Origin: Sediminibacillus terrae
GTDB lineage: Bacteria; Bacillota; Bacilli; Bacillales; Amphibacillaceae
Assembly (NCBI RefSeq): GCF_009602435.1
Contig: NZ_VZDQ01000003.1
Coordinates: 1-64,000, forward strand
DNA length: 64,000 bases
Direction of reading: 5' to 3'
Part shown: positions 10,501 to 19,092 of the stretch, one piece after another
How positions within the stretch are numbered: the stretch's first letter is position 1
Layout: each line of letters opens with the position of its first letter
Translations under genes and position numbers: made by a program
Notes under the pieces: model-generated
The model's database searches: none
Seen by the model: the letters and a program-made list of their open reading frames with translations, nothing else
What the model was told of the DNA's origin: nothing

Positions 10501-10658
10501 AGTTCGCCTGCTCTTGAAGAGGAGTAACCGTCAGGAACCCCGATTTGTCCTTTGTCCCGCACTAAATCCTGCAAGTTTGGGGAAAACACCAATAAACAAA
10601 TGGCTGCAGCAATCCAAACAATGAACACTGCCCATCTGAGCTGAATAATTCTTCTCAT
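7554..10658 (-). CDS. MMPL/RND-family exporter, YdgH-like
   Basis: A 1034-residue membrane transporter of the MMPL branch of the RND superfamily, likely proton-driven export of lipids or hydrophobic drugs. It shows one N-terminal helix, a first extracellular domain, a block of five helices (about residues 185-360), a very long second extracellular region and a second helix block near the C-terminus. The second loop (about residues 470-800) is rich in Gln, Ser, Leu and Gly with quasi-heptad spacing, so a long helical stalk is likely. B. subtilis YdgH has the same plan at about 885 residues; this one is longer. It is downstream of, and probably co-transcribed with, a MarR gene, as in B. subtilis ydgG-ydgH. 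Confidence 0.9.
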   Translation of the reverse strand: MRRIIQLRWAVFIVWIAAAICLLVFSPNLQDLVRDKGQIGVPDGYSSSRAGELLEQMSDDKEEDTASAVLVFHEDDGISDSQKQEIAQGIENLQDRESDLGISEVMSFEESEEIEEQVVSEDGTTIMVPMNVSLADREVQESRDAIYEATSSIEIEHYLTGETYISDDIMVNSQEGLKKTEYITVAIILIILFLVFRSVVAPFIPLLTVGISYLAAQGIVSILADTVDFPLSNFTQIFMVAVMFGIGTDYCILLISRFKEELAHHETTKEAVMATYKAAGKTIFFAGLAVLIGFSTIGFSTFSLYQSAVAVAVGVAVVLIALATLVPFFLVVLGRKLFWPFDKNVSHNESKLWGRVGTFAWTRPLISLLIVLVITVPSVIAYNGQKSYNSLEEIGNDYGSVQAFNWIADSVGPGQAMPATVVLKTDKQIESPEDYQDIELLSQHIAALDGVDSVRSATRPAGDVIEDFTVDSQTDQLSEGVGESTDGIDEIESGFSDAADQLKDSQPQLKEAESGVDQLMNGTQEANNGIGEMQSALSEIQAGIASGAQGAGEIQSNLETIQTNLQQTIDGNRELLNGYQGVEQGLSSLVQGYQSMEQVLSGSLQSLNSAEQNNPALAQDPDFQTAKGQLAAVVQGTDEQPGLAGLNNTLERQVLTGLQEANQGFTSTIDGQEQLADGLSQLSDAVGDLQSGLNQASDGQQQVVNNIPSLQDGLTDIYGGQEELKGAFSDMQSQLSELADGLQEGSDGLVQISDGLKEVQSYLDEFSTAKQQPTVNIPEEAIENEDFQEGIEPYLSDDKTITTFEVVLSNNPYSTESVDFIGDLEEAVDEAKDGTIFADSETSIGGVSSTNHDLQEISDQDYSRTVIFMLAGIFIILVILLRSLVMPIYLIGSLVLTYYTSMGIAEIIFINILDYEGISWAVPFFAFVILIALGIDYSIFLMGRFNENSSMTIKDALLSAMKNMGTVIISAAVILGGTFSAMMPAGVLSLLQIATVVLTGLFLYAVIMLPLFIPIMVRLFKQGNWWPFHRKQEE

Positions 10659-10704
10659 TACACTAACCCCTTACTTATAAAGTCTATTTGTTCAAAATCT
10701 AGCG

Positions 10705-11145
10705 TCATTTTTTTCTGAGAATGTGGACCAGCTTATCCAGCGTCTGGATGAACTGTCCGATTTCTTCTGTTTTAAATTCAGAAAGAATTTCACCGAGAAC
10801 CTCATACAGCTTCTCCCTGCCTTGATTCATGGTATGCACCCCGGAATCGGTCAGCGTTAAGTAAACAATCCTGCGATCATTTTCGTCTCGTTCACGATTG
10901 ACGAAACCGCGTTCGACCAGGCGATTGACTTGTGCGGTCACCGCGCTTTTCCCGATAGAGAATTCGTCGGCGATGTCAGAACTGGTGCATGGTTGATTTT
11001 TATGGACAAACCGGAGCGTGCCGAACTGGTCGGAGGTCAACTCTTGATGTACCTGCTCATTCATTAATATATTGACCCTGCGATTGACTTCATTCATCGC
11101 AGACGTGTATATATCAATCAAATCATTGAGCTCTTTATCCTGCAT
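10705..11145 (-). CDS. MarR-family transcriptional regulator
   Basis: A 146-residue winged-helix regulator. The start ATG 11145 has AAAAGGATG upstream; the 18-codon extension is rejected. The central helix-turn-helix (TSSDIADEFSIGKSAVTAQV) and the wing DERDENDRRIVYLTLT-like segment are clear; the ends form the dimerisation helices. It sits 46 bases before the MMPL exporter in the same direction, so it most likely represses itself and the pump, releasing on binding a small hydrophobic ligand. A 12-base direct repeat between its promoter and start is the probable operator. Ligand unknown. Confidence 0.92.
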   Translation of the reverse strand: MQDKELNDLIDIYTSAMNEVNRRVNILMNEQVHQELTSDQFGTLRFVHKNQPCTSSDIADEFSIGKSAVTAQVNRLVERGFVNRERDENDRRIVYLTLTDSGVHTMNQGREKLYEVLGEILSEFKTEEIGQFIQTLDKLVHILRKK

Positions 11146-11162
11146 GTTTTCACATCCTTTTA

Positions 11163-11229
11163 AATAGTTCGATGGGTGAATAGTTTGATGACTGAACAAT
11201 ATTTAAACATGGTTTCCTGCAAAAAGCAA
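11163..11229 (-). promoter_or_regulatory. marR promoter with tandem operator half-sites
   Basis: On the minus strand TTGCTT (11229-11224), 17 bases and TTAAAT (11206-11201) form a sigma-A-type promoter. Just downstream lie two near-identical 12-mers, AATAGTTYGATG on the plus strand at 11163-11174 and 11179-11190, a 16-base period. Their place between promoter and start suggests autoregulation by the MarR protein. Confidence 0.55.
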
Positions 11230-11335
11230 CTGATTGGCAGCCGAAATAAGAGAAGACTGAAATTTTCTGCCGGAAGGACAAGCTTCCGTTTCATTCGTTA
11301 TAATAAAGAAAACTGAACAAAATGAGGGGAATAAC

Positions 11336-11665
11336 ATGAAACCGATTATCTGCCGGTATTGCGGAAAACCAATTGAAAAAAGAGACCAGCTTGTAACAGC
11401 CTCCCATTGGCTGCGGGTGCGCCCATACCATTATGTTTGTTTTGAAGAAGTGGAAAAGGAGTCTTCGACCATTTATAACAGTTGGATACCGTTGAACGGA
11501 CCTGCCGGGAATATAACGGCGGCAATCATGGCAATGTTGGCTGTATGGTTGTTGCTGACAGGCACTTGGGGTGTTGCAGGCAGCTTGATTGGCCTTCTCG
11601 CCTCATACAGGGTATTGCTCCGACTGACAGCCTTCCTGTTGTTCGAGAGAAAAGTGCCTAGATAA
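11336..11665 (+). CDS. Small zinc-ribbon membrane protein, unknown
   Basis: A 109-residue protein I do not recognise. The N-terminal 45 residues look like a small zinc-binding unit: Cys6-x-x-Cys9, a His at about 23, then a His-Tyr-x-x-Cys motif. Two hydrophobic segments follow (about residues 60-78 and 80-103), separated by a short Gly-rich turn, and the end is basic. It should be an inner-membrane protein with the zinc unit in the cytoplasm. ATG 11336 follows GAGGGGAA. It stands alone between the marR promoter and the betaine-type importer. Confidence 0.7.
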   Translation: MKPIICRYCGKPIEKRDQLVTASHWLRVRPYHYVCFEEVEKESSTIYNSWIPLNGPAGNITAAIMAMLAVWLLLTGTWGVAGSLIGLLASYRVLLRLTAFLLFERKVPR

Positions 11666-12191
11666 AAAAGGTTTGGCGCAGAAACAAGCAGGGTAAAAAG
11701 TAATGATTTGATTTGTCTTTTTACCCTGAATTCGCAGAAAAATCGAGCATATCTAACAAAAACGATAGAATCCCCGCCTATTTGCCTATAACCGACATCC
11801 TTCGACATTCTTTGCTTGTTAGTACATGCCAGTCGGTTTGGGTTTCCGGTTTGCTTCGGATAGAATGGAAGATGTTGTCCATTGCCGGCATTTTAATTTT
11901 ATGATTTGGAAAACAGGTGCAGTATCACCAGCATCACCATGTATTATTTTCTTCATTATCTCCTGGAAGAAAGCATGCTCATCCTCCACTACTAACATTT
12001 TCTGAAGATTGCGAAATAATGCAACGCGATTCATTCAACGGAGTGCCAGCTTTTATATATGCGGGTTGATTTTTGCCTGCCGTATTGGACTGTTCGTTGA
12101 AAATGCATTGGTTCAAAGAAAACCGAACTATAAAATTAACATGCTTCAATGGCGTCTTGACATGAAAAAATCACCAAAAGGGGAAAAGCTG
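11666..12191. other. 526-base gap with no secure gene
   Basis: Holds a hairpin at 11690-11728 (CAGGGTAAAAAG with its inverse) without a T run. A 71-codon minus-strand frame (12034-11819) has a natural-looking composition (KMLVVEDEHAF, ANRKPKPTG) but no ribosome site; it may be a remnant. Near 12131 TATAAA may serve as a -10 for the operon that follows. Confidence 0.4.
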
Positions 12192-13205
12192 ATGAAAAAA
12201 TTATTGTTTTTATTGATGACGAGTTTACTAGTGTTTTTAGCTGCCTGTGGCGGATCAGACAGCTCGGAAGGTGGTTCCGGGGGAGAAGGAAGCGTTGATA
12301 CGATCGTTCTTGCCGACGCCGGATGGGATAGTATCCGGTTCCATAATAGTGTAGCGCAAAAAATAATTGAAAATGGGTATGGTTACGACACCGAGGTGAC
12401 TCCAGGATCTACAGCTGCTACACTTCAAGGTCTGCGTGAAGGCGATATTAATGCCTACATGGAGATATGGACGGATAATGTGAAAGAGGTCTACGAAGAA
12501 GCAATCGATTCAGGTGACATAGAGAAAGTTTCGACCAATTTTGATGATAATCAGCAGGGTCTGTATGTTCCTACCTATGTAATTGAAGGGGACGAGGAAC
12601 GGGGCATTGAACCAATGGCTCCAGAATTGAAAACAGTAGAAGACCTTAAAAACTACCCGGACGTATTCGAAGATCCAGAAGACCCGGGAAGAGGAAGGAT
12701 TTTGAATGCACCTAGCGGATGGGCAGTAGCCGAACAAATCGATCAGAAGTTTGAAACATATGGTTTGGATGAAACGATGAACAATTTCATGCCAGGTTCC
12801 GACGCGGCCATCGTTACATCACTGGCTGATGCTTATGAATCTGGTGAAGCTTGGGTTGGTTACTATTGGTCTCCGACAGCAGTAACGGCCATGTACGATC
12901 TTACAAAGCTGGAAGAGCCGGCTTATGACGAAGAAACCTGGAATGAAACCAGAGGAACAGAATTTCCGCCAAATGATGTAGTGGTTGGTGTGCACAAAGA
13001 CCTTCCGGATCAGGCTCCGGAAGTGGTAGAGTTTTTGAGCAACTATGAAACGAGCAGTGCCTTGACGGAGGAGGCATTGACCTACATGAATGAAAACGAT
13101 GCATCTGCAGATGAAGCTGCAGAGTGGTGGATGAATGAACATGAAGATCTTTGGACGGAATGGGTGCCGGAAGATGTAGCGGAGAAAGTAAAAGAAGCAC
13201 TATAA
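12192..13205 (+). CDS. Betaine/proline-type ABC substrate-binding lipoprotein
   Basis: A 337-residue extracellular lipoprotein of the OpuAC/ProX family that captures a compatible solute (glycine betaine, carnitine or proline betaine) for import. ATG 12192 was chosen over 61 upstream codons because AAGGGGAA lies just before it and a signal peptide follows directly (about 20 hydrophobic residues, lipobox LAAC, then a Gly/Ser linker). Trp residues near the start (GWDSIR) and in GYYWSP and EAWVG segments would build the aromatic cage for the quaternary ammonium group. It is first in an operon with permease and ATPase genes; a hairpin between it and the permease should favour extra binding protein. 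Confidence 0.92.
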   Translation: MKKLLFLLMTSLLVFLAACGGSDSSEGGSGGEGSVDTIVLADAGWDSIRFHNSVAQKIIENGYGYDTEVTPGSTAATLQGLREGDINAYMEIWTDNVKEVYEEAIDSGDIEKVSTNFDDNQQGLYVPTYVIEGDEERGIEPMAPELKTVEDLKNYPDVFEDPEDPGRGRILNAPSGWAVAEQIDQKFETYGLDETMNNFMPGSDAAIVTSLADAYESGEAWVGYYWSPTAVTAMYDLTKLEEPAYDEETWNETRGTEFPPNDVVVGVHKDLPDQAPEVVEFLSNYETSSALTEEALTYMNENDASADEAAEWWMNEHEDLWTEWVPEDVAEKVKEAL

Positions 13206-13224
13206 GTAGCTGCTGATCATGTGT

Positions 13225-13259
13225 AAACTGGCTGCTTTCATAAAGCGGCAGCCGGTTTA
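13225..13259 (+). terminator. Intercistronic hairpin after the binding-protein gene
   Basis: AAACTGGCTGC and GCGGCAGCCGGTTTA pair imperfectly inside the operon. The T run is weak, so partial termination or protection of the upstream mRNA end is likely; both would give more binding protein than permease. Confidence 0.5.
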
Positions 13260-13340
13260 TGTCATTAGCTGGCCGGAATCGGTCAGCTACTTTCGGTTTT
13301 AAAGACAAGCATTCTGTAAAACTTGCAAAATAACTAATAG

Positions 13341-13384
13341 GTGAGGTGAAAAAACTGCTGAACAGCAGTTGTGCCGATGAGTGA
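13341..13384 (+). promoter_or_regulatory. Hairpin between a distant ribosome site and the permease start
   Basis: AGGTGAGG (13339-13346) is over 20 bases from the first possible start (GTG 13371; an in-frame TGA at 13359 bars anything earlier). CTGCTG-AA-CAGCAG at 13355-13368 can fold and shorten the gap to about 8 bases. A 12-codon frame GTG 13346 to TGA 13384 also spans the junction. Confidence 0.45.
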
Positions 13385-14234
13385 TTTTCCTGCTATTCAA
13401 AGTCATTTAGGTGACTATGTTTCTGATTTTGTCGATTTTCTGGACAATGCCCTGGCGGGTTTGTTTGATTTTATCTTTTTTATATCTTCCCGGACCATCA
13501 ATGGTATTGAAGCGTTTTTAGATTTTTTGCCATGGTGGTTGTTCCTCGTTCTCATCTTTTTACTGGGCTGGTATTTTAAATCCCTCTGGTCCGGCTTGTT
13601 GTATGCTTTCTTTATTTTCTTAGTCGGAACTTTTGGGTTATGGGAAGAAATGATGATGACGATTTCGATTGTACTGTCTGCCGTTATCATCTGTTTGGTC
13701 ATCGGTATCCCTCTCGGGGTCTGGATGGCCTTTAGCAAAGGGTTTTCCACGGTAATGCGCCCATTCTTGGACGCGATGCAGACAATGCCGAGTTTCGTGT
13801 ACCTGATCCCTGCCATCTTTTTCTTTGGACTTGGTAATGTATCGGCTATTTTTGCCACATTGATTTACGCACTGCCGCCGGTCATCCGTTTGACGGAACT
13901 GGCAATACGAGGAGTGGATCCGGAAGTAGTCGAATCGGCTCAATCTTTCGGATCTTCCAGATGGCAAATGCTGACCAAAGTACAGCTGCCGCAAGCTCTG
14001 CCTACAATCATGGCCGGGGTCAATCAGACGACGATGATGGCGCTCGCCATGGTCGTTATCGCCTCGATGGTTGGTGCGCAAGGTTTGGGAGAGCAAGTCC
14101 TGATTTCGATCAATCGAATCGATATTGCGCTCGGATTTGAAGCCGGTATCAGTATCGTGTTCCTGGCAATTATTATCGACCGTGTCACTGGCGGTGTTGC
14201 AGATCGTTTCCAGAAGCATAGGAGGGCAAAGTAA
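13371..14234 (+). CDS. Betaine/proline-type ABC permease
   Basis: A 287-residue inner-membrane permease of the ProW/OpuAB type. GTG 13371 or ATG 13377 must be the start, since a TGA lies in frame just upstream; the ribosome site is unusually far away (see the separate entry). It shows an N-terminal amphipathic region, then about seven helices. The EAA loop that docks on the ATPase is clear ([20 protein letters not shown]). Its stop codon overlaps the ATPase start by one base, so translation is coupled. The order binding protein, permease, ATPase is the reverse of B. subtilis opuA. Confidence 0.93.
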   Translation: MPMSDFPAIQSHLGDYVSDFVDFLDNALAGLFDFIFFISSRTINGIEAFLDFLPWWLFLVLIFLLGWYFKSLWSGLLYAFFIFLVGTFGLWEEMMMTISIVLSAVIICLVIGIPLGVWMAFSKGFSTVMRPFLDAMQTMPSFVYLIPAIFFFGLGNVSAIFATLIYALPPVIRLTELAIRGVDPEVVESAQSFGSSRWQMLTKVQLPQALPTIMAGVNQTTMMALAMVVIASMVGAQGLGEQVLISINRIDIALGFEAGISIVFLAIIIDRVTGGVADRFQKHRRAK

Positions 14235-15445
14235 TGGCGAACAGTAAAGTGAAAATCGACCATGTTTCCAAGATTTTTGGTTCCAAACCGAAATCGGTGA
14301 TTCCGCAGGTGAAAAACGGTAAATCGAAAGCGGAAATATTGGAAGAGACGGGGCATACGGTCGGTGTTTATGATGCATCGATGGAAATCGAGGAAGGGGA
14401 AATATTCGTGATCATGGGGCTGTCGGGAAGCGGCAAATCAACACTTATCCGTTGCTTCAATCTCTTGAATAAACCGACAGATGGTTCGATTTATGTGGAT
14501 GGAGAAAATATTGTGGAATATAATTCCTCCCAATTGAAAAAATTCCGTCAGGATAAAATCGCCATGGTTTTTCAGCATTTCGGGTTATTCGACCACCGAA
14601 CGGTTCTGGAAAATATCGAGTATGGTTTGGAAATAAAAAATGTGTCAAAAGAAAAACGACGGCAAATCGCCAGAGAAAACCTGGAAGTAGTCGGATTGAA
14701 AGGTTACGAAGATAAGTATCCCGATGAGCTTTCCGGCGGTATGCAGCAGCGTGTTGGCTTGGCCCGTGCGTTGGCCAATGATCCTGATATATTGTTGATG
14801 GATGAACCATTCAGTGCTTTAGATCCACTGATCAGAAGGGAAATGCAGCTTGAACTGCTGGATATCCAGGAACGGCTCAAAAAGACGATCATTTTCATCA
14901 CCCACGATGTCAATGAGGCATTTAAACTCGGTGACCGGGTCGCTGTCATGAAAGATGGGAAAGTAGTGCAAATCGGTACCCCGGAAACCATCCTGGAAAG
15001 TCCGGCCAATGATTATATCTCTGATTTCATTAAAGATATCGACCGATCGAAAATTCTTCAGGCTGAAAATGTCATGATTAAACCGAACGCCCTTGTCTCC
15101 TTGAAGGATGGATTGAAGGTTGCCATCAAAGAAATGGAGGAAAACGGTATATCCAGCGTTTTTGTTGTCGACCGCAGCAGGAATCTGCAAGGGATCGTTA
15201 CAATCGATGATGCCATCGAGGGTATCAAGGAAAAGAAGAGCCTCGAAGACGTACTCAATCAGGATGTAACGACAGTGGGCAAAGATGAGTATGTCAATGA
15301 CATTATTCCGAAGGCGCTTGAATCCAAGTATCCGCTGGCAGTGACAAGCGGGAACGGCAGGCTGGAAGGCTTCATTCTAAGGGTCCATGTTTTGTCCGGA
15401 CTTGTCGCGGAAGAAGTTAACGAAAGCACGGAATATCACGGTTGA
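14234..15445 (+). CDS. Betaine/proline-type ABC ATPase with CBS domains
   Basis: A 403-residue ATPase of the ProV/OpuAA type that powers compatible-solute import. Walker A (GLSGSGKST), signature ([15 protein letters not shown]), Walker B ([12 protein letters not shown]) and the His of FITHDV are present. Residues from about 280 form two CBS domains, the module that senses ionic strength or cyclic-di-AMP in OpuA relatives. The N-terminal 60 residues are longer than in an ordinary ATPase, as usual for ProV. The start overlaps the permease stop. A terminator follows. Confidence 0.94.
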   Translation: MANSKVKIDHVSKIFGSKPKSVIPQVKNGKSKAEILEETGHTVGVYDASMEIEEGEIFVIMGLSGSGKSTLIRCFNLLNKPTDGSIYVDGENIVEYNSSQLKKFRQDKIAMVFQHFGLFDHRTVLENIEYGLEIKNVSKEKRRQIARENLEVVGLKGYEDKYPDELSGGMQQRVGLARALANDPDILLMDEPFSALDPLIRREMQLELLDIQERLKKTIIFITHDVNEAFKLGDRVAVMKDGKVVQIGTPETILESPANDYISDFIKDIDRSKILQAENVMIKPNALVSLKDGLKVAIKEMEENGISSVFVVDRSRNLQGIVTIDDAIEGIKEKKSLEDVLNQDVTTVGKDEYVNDIIPKALESKYPLAVTSGNGRLEGFILRVHVLSGLVAEEVNESTEYHG

Positions 15446-15485
15446 TTGCCTGAAAGAATGATTCGGATAACACGTCAGGATTGCG

Positions 15486-15523
15486 GCTTGCAGAGAACCT
15501 AAAGGTTTTTTGCAAGCTTTTTT
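15486..15523 (+). terminator. Intrinsic terminator of the importer operon
   Basis: A 14-bp stem with two G-U pairs (GCTTGCAGAGAACC with GGTTTTTTGCAAGC, loop TAAA) followed by T residues. Confidence 0.8.
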
Positions 15524-15636
15524 ATGAAGGATAGAATCGACATGGCTACGAAGCCGATTCGTGCTTCTTTTCTTCCATTCCCTGTTTCGTTAGAATGAGG
15601 ACAGAAGAGCAAATCAATATAGGAAGGGGATAACAA

Positions 15637-16464
15637 ATGGGTTTGGAAACGACGACAAAGCTGAAGAACGGTGTGGAAATTCCTTCGGTCGGCCTTGGTG
15701 TCTATAAGGTCGAAGAGGGGGAGCAGGTATATGAATCAGTTAAATCTGCCTTGGAAATCGGATACCGCCACATTGACACCGCTTCTTTTTACCAAAATGA
15801 AGAAGGGGTCGGACGTGCTGTGAAAGACAGTGGCATCCCACGAGACGAAATTTTTATTACTACGAAAGTGTGGAACAACGAGCAAGGCTTCACGGAAGCC
15901 TTGGAGGCATTCAACCGCAGCCTGACCAAACTCGGGACGGATTATATCGATTTGTATCTAATACATTGGCCGGTACCTGACAAATACAAGGATACTTGGC
16001 GTGCTTTGGAAAAAATATATCGCGATGGAAAGGCACGAGCCATAGGAGTAAGCAACTTCTTGCCACACCATTTGGATGATTTGATGCGAGATGCGGAAAT
16101 CCGACCGATGGTCAATCAAATAGAACATCATCCCAAGCTGGCCCAAACCGAAACAAGAAAGTTTTGCCGGGATCACGAAATTGCTGTGGAAGCTTGGTCG
16201 CCGATAGGAAAAGCAACTTACTTGGATGAACCGCTGCTTTGTGACTTGGCCGAAAAGTATGGCAAAACAGCAGCCCAAGTCGTTCTTCGCTGGCATTATC
16301 AGAATGGAACGATCATCATCCCGAAATCCACCCGGGCAAGCAGACAACGGGAAAACGCGTCCATTTTTGACTTTGAGCTTTCCGGCACGGAAATGGAAAA
16401 GATAGACGGGTTGGATCAGGACCACCGGCTCGGCGCTCATCCAGACCATTTTAACTATGGATAA
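15637..16464 (+). CDS. Aldo/keto reductase, YvgN/YtbE-like
   Basis: A 275-residue cytoplasmic NADPH-dependent reductase of the AKR5 type, acting on methylglyoxal, glyoxal and other reactive carbonyls in characterised Bacillus relatives. The catalytic tetrad is complete: Asp47, Tyr52, Lys77 and His110. The phosphate-binding IPKST segment that prefers NADPH is near residue 228. ATG 15637 follows AGGAAGGGG. It is a single gene, convergent with the germination operon across a repeat element. The actual substrate cannot be predicted. Confidence 0.92.
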   Translation: MGLETTTKLKNGVEIPSVGLGVYKVEEGEQVYESVKSALEIGYRHIDTASFYQNEEGVGRAVKDSGIPRDEIFITTKVWNNEQGFTEALEAFNRSLTKLGTDYIDLYLIHWPVPDKYKDTWRALEKIYRDGKARAIGVSNFLPHHLDDLMRDAEIRPMVNQIEHHPKLAQTETRKFCRDHEIAVEAWSPIGKATYLDEPLLCDLAEKYGKTAAQVVLRWHYQNGTIIIPKSTRASRQRENASIFDFELSGTEMEKIDGLDQDHRLGAHPDHFNYG

Positions 16465-16465
16465 A

Positions 16466-16824
16466 AGAAAAGAGACCGGGACAAAAGCATAATAAGGAAA
16501 AGAAGTACTCCTGGTCTCCATGCGGCTTCGCTTTCTATCCGCAAGGACATGAGGCAAAACGGAAAACACACCATAAGAAGGTATCTCCATCCAACGGAGG
16601 CAGGGTACATAGACTCCAGTGGAATGAGCGCGAGCTGAAGATCCACTTGGCAAAGCGATATTCTTTGCCAATTTAGCTGAAGCCGTGTCCGCGGAAAGCG
16701 AAGTACCTTGCCGGAGTGGAAAGTTGCACTTTTATAGGGTAGAACGTTTAGCTTTTTGCTCATCAAAAAAACCGAACGAATGATGGATCGTTCGGTTTTC
16801 ATTTTGGTCACGATGCTTTTGTAA
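16466..16824. repeat. Interspersed hairpin element, copy 3
   Basis: Between convergent genes. The outer inverted repeat is GACCGGGACAAAAGCAT (16473 on) and ATGCTTTTGTAACAGACTC (end near 16822). The inner hairpin AAAAACCGAACGA/TCGTTCGGTTTT lies at 16768-16800. The GC-rich module sits in between in inverted orientation (16617-16730). Confidence 0.8.
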
Positions 16825-16835
16825 CAGACTCTTTT

Positions 16836-17963
16836 TTAATCGATAATCCCTTGTCGGATAATGTTGACGTTGAGGTTCAAGTCCAATTTCATTTCCGGTA
16901 AAAGATTGCGCCACTCCTCCTGGGTGGTCGGGTGCTTTGCGTTATAGATGCTGCCGAATCCAATAGGATCAACCTTCAGTTCCCGGAATTTATCGAGTAA
17001 CTGGTTGATCTGCCGATTTATATCTTTTTCAATCGCTTTTTCCAGTTTTTTGACGACTTCTTCTTTATCCAACTCCAGCTGTTCGGAAATTTCGAGCAGT
17101 CGTGCCTGTACCTTAATATCGGATTGGAAGCGCAACTCTTCTTTTGAGACCAATTTGATGGAGTTATGGCTCCGCAGTTCACTTAGGGAAAGAAACAAGG
17201 ACTCCTCTTCCCGTTGGTCGGTATCCTTTTGACGGATGTTTTCAAATTCTTCAATTGGCAACGAAAGCTCAATGCGGCCGGATTGGTACCGACCTGAAAG
17301 GAGCTTGATAAAAAAGCCTTCTTCGATGGAAATATCTCCGGCATAGGTTTCATCACGAAACAGCGCCATTCGTTCGATACTGGGCATATGCTCGACCACA
17401 CTTATCAGCGGAAGAACCGGATCGCTTCCGATGTCGTAGTATTTATGCATGAAATCCCTTAACGTGGTCCGGATCAAAATTTCCTGATCGACATTTGTAT
17501 CGATCAATTGGTATAAGTGGTTTCCGACGTTGGTCGTGCTCCGTTGGAACACTTCATGCAATACGTCTCCTGCTGCCTGGTCAGCAACGGCCAAAAACAT
17601 CGTATCGGTAATTTTCGCATCACGTACGAGTGTATCGAGGATACTCGCCACTCCTTTTTCTGCCAGTGGTCTGCCCATCATCAGGACACGGAGTTTTCCT
17701 GGAACGAGCTGGAAGTTTGATTTGACGTTGGCTTTTTCACGTGCCCCTTTTAAGGTTTTCGCTTTGGAAGAGATAATTTCATTGATGTTTTTCGCATTGG
17801 GATCGAACTGAAAATACACGTACGTGGTGTTCAATGCCTGGCTGTCCTCATTGTCGGAGTCCACCCCGATGGTGTTGATGATGCCGAGACGTTCAATCGG
17901 GTAGGCGGGAGCACACCCGGCGGAAAGTAACAGGAAGATAGATACAAGAATAAGCCGCTTCAC
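16836..17963 (-). CDS. Ger(x)C germinant-receptor lipoprotein
   Basis: A 375-residue lipoprotein, the C subunit of a nutrient germinant receptor in the inner membrane of the spore. GTG 17963 is chosen because it overlaps the gerB-type stop (GTGA) and leads straight into a signal peptide with lipobox LSAGC; the longer frame from 17996 would bury this. The N-terminal half carries the conserved GIDSD-like motif (GVDSDNED), the C-terminal half the Glu/Lys-rich helix and a final QINQLLDKFR segment typical of GerAC. Last gene of a three-gene operon. Confidence 0.93.
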   Translation of the reverse strand: MKRLILVSIFLLLSAGCAPAYPIERLGIINTIGVDSDNEDSQALNTTYVYFQFDPNAKNINEIISSKAKTLKGAREKANVKSNFQLVPGKLRVLMMGRPLAEKGVASILDTLVRDAKITDTMFLAVADQAAGDVLHEVFQRSTTNVGNHLYQLIDTNVDQEILIRTTLRDFMHKYYDIGSDPVLPLISVVEHMPSIERMALFRDETYAGDISIEEGFFIKLLSGRYQSGRIELSLPIEEFENIRQKDTDQREEESLFLSLSELRSHNSIKLVSKEELRFQSDIKVQARLLEISEQLELDKEEVVKKLEKAIEKDINRQINQLLDKFRELKVDPIGFGSIYNAKHPTTQEEWRNLLPEMKLDLNLNVNIIRQGIID

Positions 17964-19081
17964 GTTTTTGCACCTGCCTTTTTGCTTTTCTTCCATTTCC
18001 CCTTTAGCCAGACCATTGGCAACAATATAATCGGATAGACAAAGGCTATCCAGAAACCGGAAGCAGCCACACCATTGATGAACTGAAGGATAAAATATTC
18101 ATGCTTGGTAATGCCGGCGCCAATTAACAACAGAATAGCAACCACCATAAGAACTTTTCGCTGTTGAACATGATAAAGCCTCTTGGTGATATGGGAAATC
18201 ATCCAGGCCAGCAAAATCATGTTCGGAAGGATGACCATCATCCATTCTGTGACGACTAATACATCGAAACGGCCCACGACGGAGTACTCCACAATTTTGA
18301 ACAAGACGAGCACCGGCCATATCTGTTCCGGCAATTCCCCTGGACTGAAGTAACCGATGCTGATGACAGTCACTAGCAGAATTAAGAAGGTGGTCATTCC
18401 CAATCCTAAATGTGTTGCCAGTTTTGCTTTTTCTTTATTGGAAATGAACGGGTAAATGAAAAACAGGATTTCCATCCCAAGGTAGGAATAAGACGTATGC
18501 CGTGCACCTTGCAGCAATTCCAAGGGGGATGCCGAGAGGAACGGTTGAAAATGGGTTATTTCCATATAGGTGACCGATTTATACAAAAAAACGAGCAGCC
18601 ATAAGGATAGAAAAAAGAAAATGAAGGTAATGCCTACCGCAACCCGCAAACCGCTCATGACTGCATAGACAATCAGCAATACCAATACACTAGCTAACAC
18701 CCAGGCGCTCAACCTTGGAAAAATAAAAGTTTGAACTACTTGAATATAATCCATTGTCACGCTCAGCAATACAAAAAAGAAGTAGATAATGTAAATGGTA
18801 CCAAGAAGTTTGCCAATCCATTTGCCGAATAAATCGGTCTGCACTCCCAATATATCGGTGTTTTCGTAATGATTCAAAATGGCAAACATCGCAGCCAGTA
18901 CAATGTGGACCAGGACTCCGGCAATGAGTACCGAAATCCAGGCATCTTGTTTGGATTGCATGTAAATATAACGGGGCACCCCCATGATTCCGGAACCAGT
19001 TTGAATACTGGTCATGATGAAGAAAAGGTAAAAGGCTTTGATTCGCATAGTCGGTTTGATCGTCAAATTTGTCGGATTCAC
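17960..19081 (-). CDS. GerAB-type germinant-receptor permease
   Basis: A 373-residue, ten-helix membrane protein of the amino acid permease (APC-like) fold, the B subunit that binds the germinant (an amino acid or sugar). GTG 19081 follows AGGAGGGAG. The first helix carries the GSGIMGVPRY motif of the family. It overlaps the C-subunit gene by four bases and follows the A-subunit gene by 11, so the three are expressed together in the forespore. Germinant specificity cannot be read from the sequence. Confidence 0.93.
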   Translation of the reverse strand: MNPTNLTIKPTMRIKAFYLFFIMTSIQTGSGIMGVPRYIYMQSKQDAWISVLIAGVLVHIVLAAMFAILNHYENTDILGVQTDLFGKWIGKLLGTIYIIYFFFVLLSVTMDYIQVVQTFIFPRLSAWVLASVLVLLIVYAVMSGLRVAVGITFIFFFLSLWLLVFLYKSVTYMEITHFQPFLSASPLELLQGARHTSYSYLGMEILFFIYPFISNKEKAKLATHLGLGMTTFLILLVTVISIGYFSPGELPEQIWPVLVLFKIVEYSVVGRFDVLVVTEWMMVILPNMILLAWMISHITKRLYHVQQRKVLMVVAILLLIGAGITKHEYFILQFINGVAASGFWIAFVYPIILLPMVWLKGKWKKSKKAGAKT

Positions 19082-19092
19082 CTTTCTCCCTC

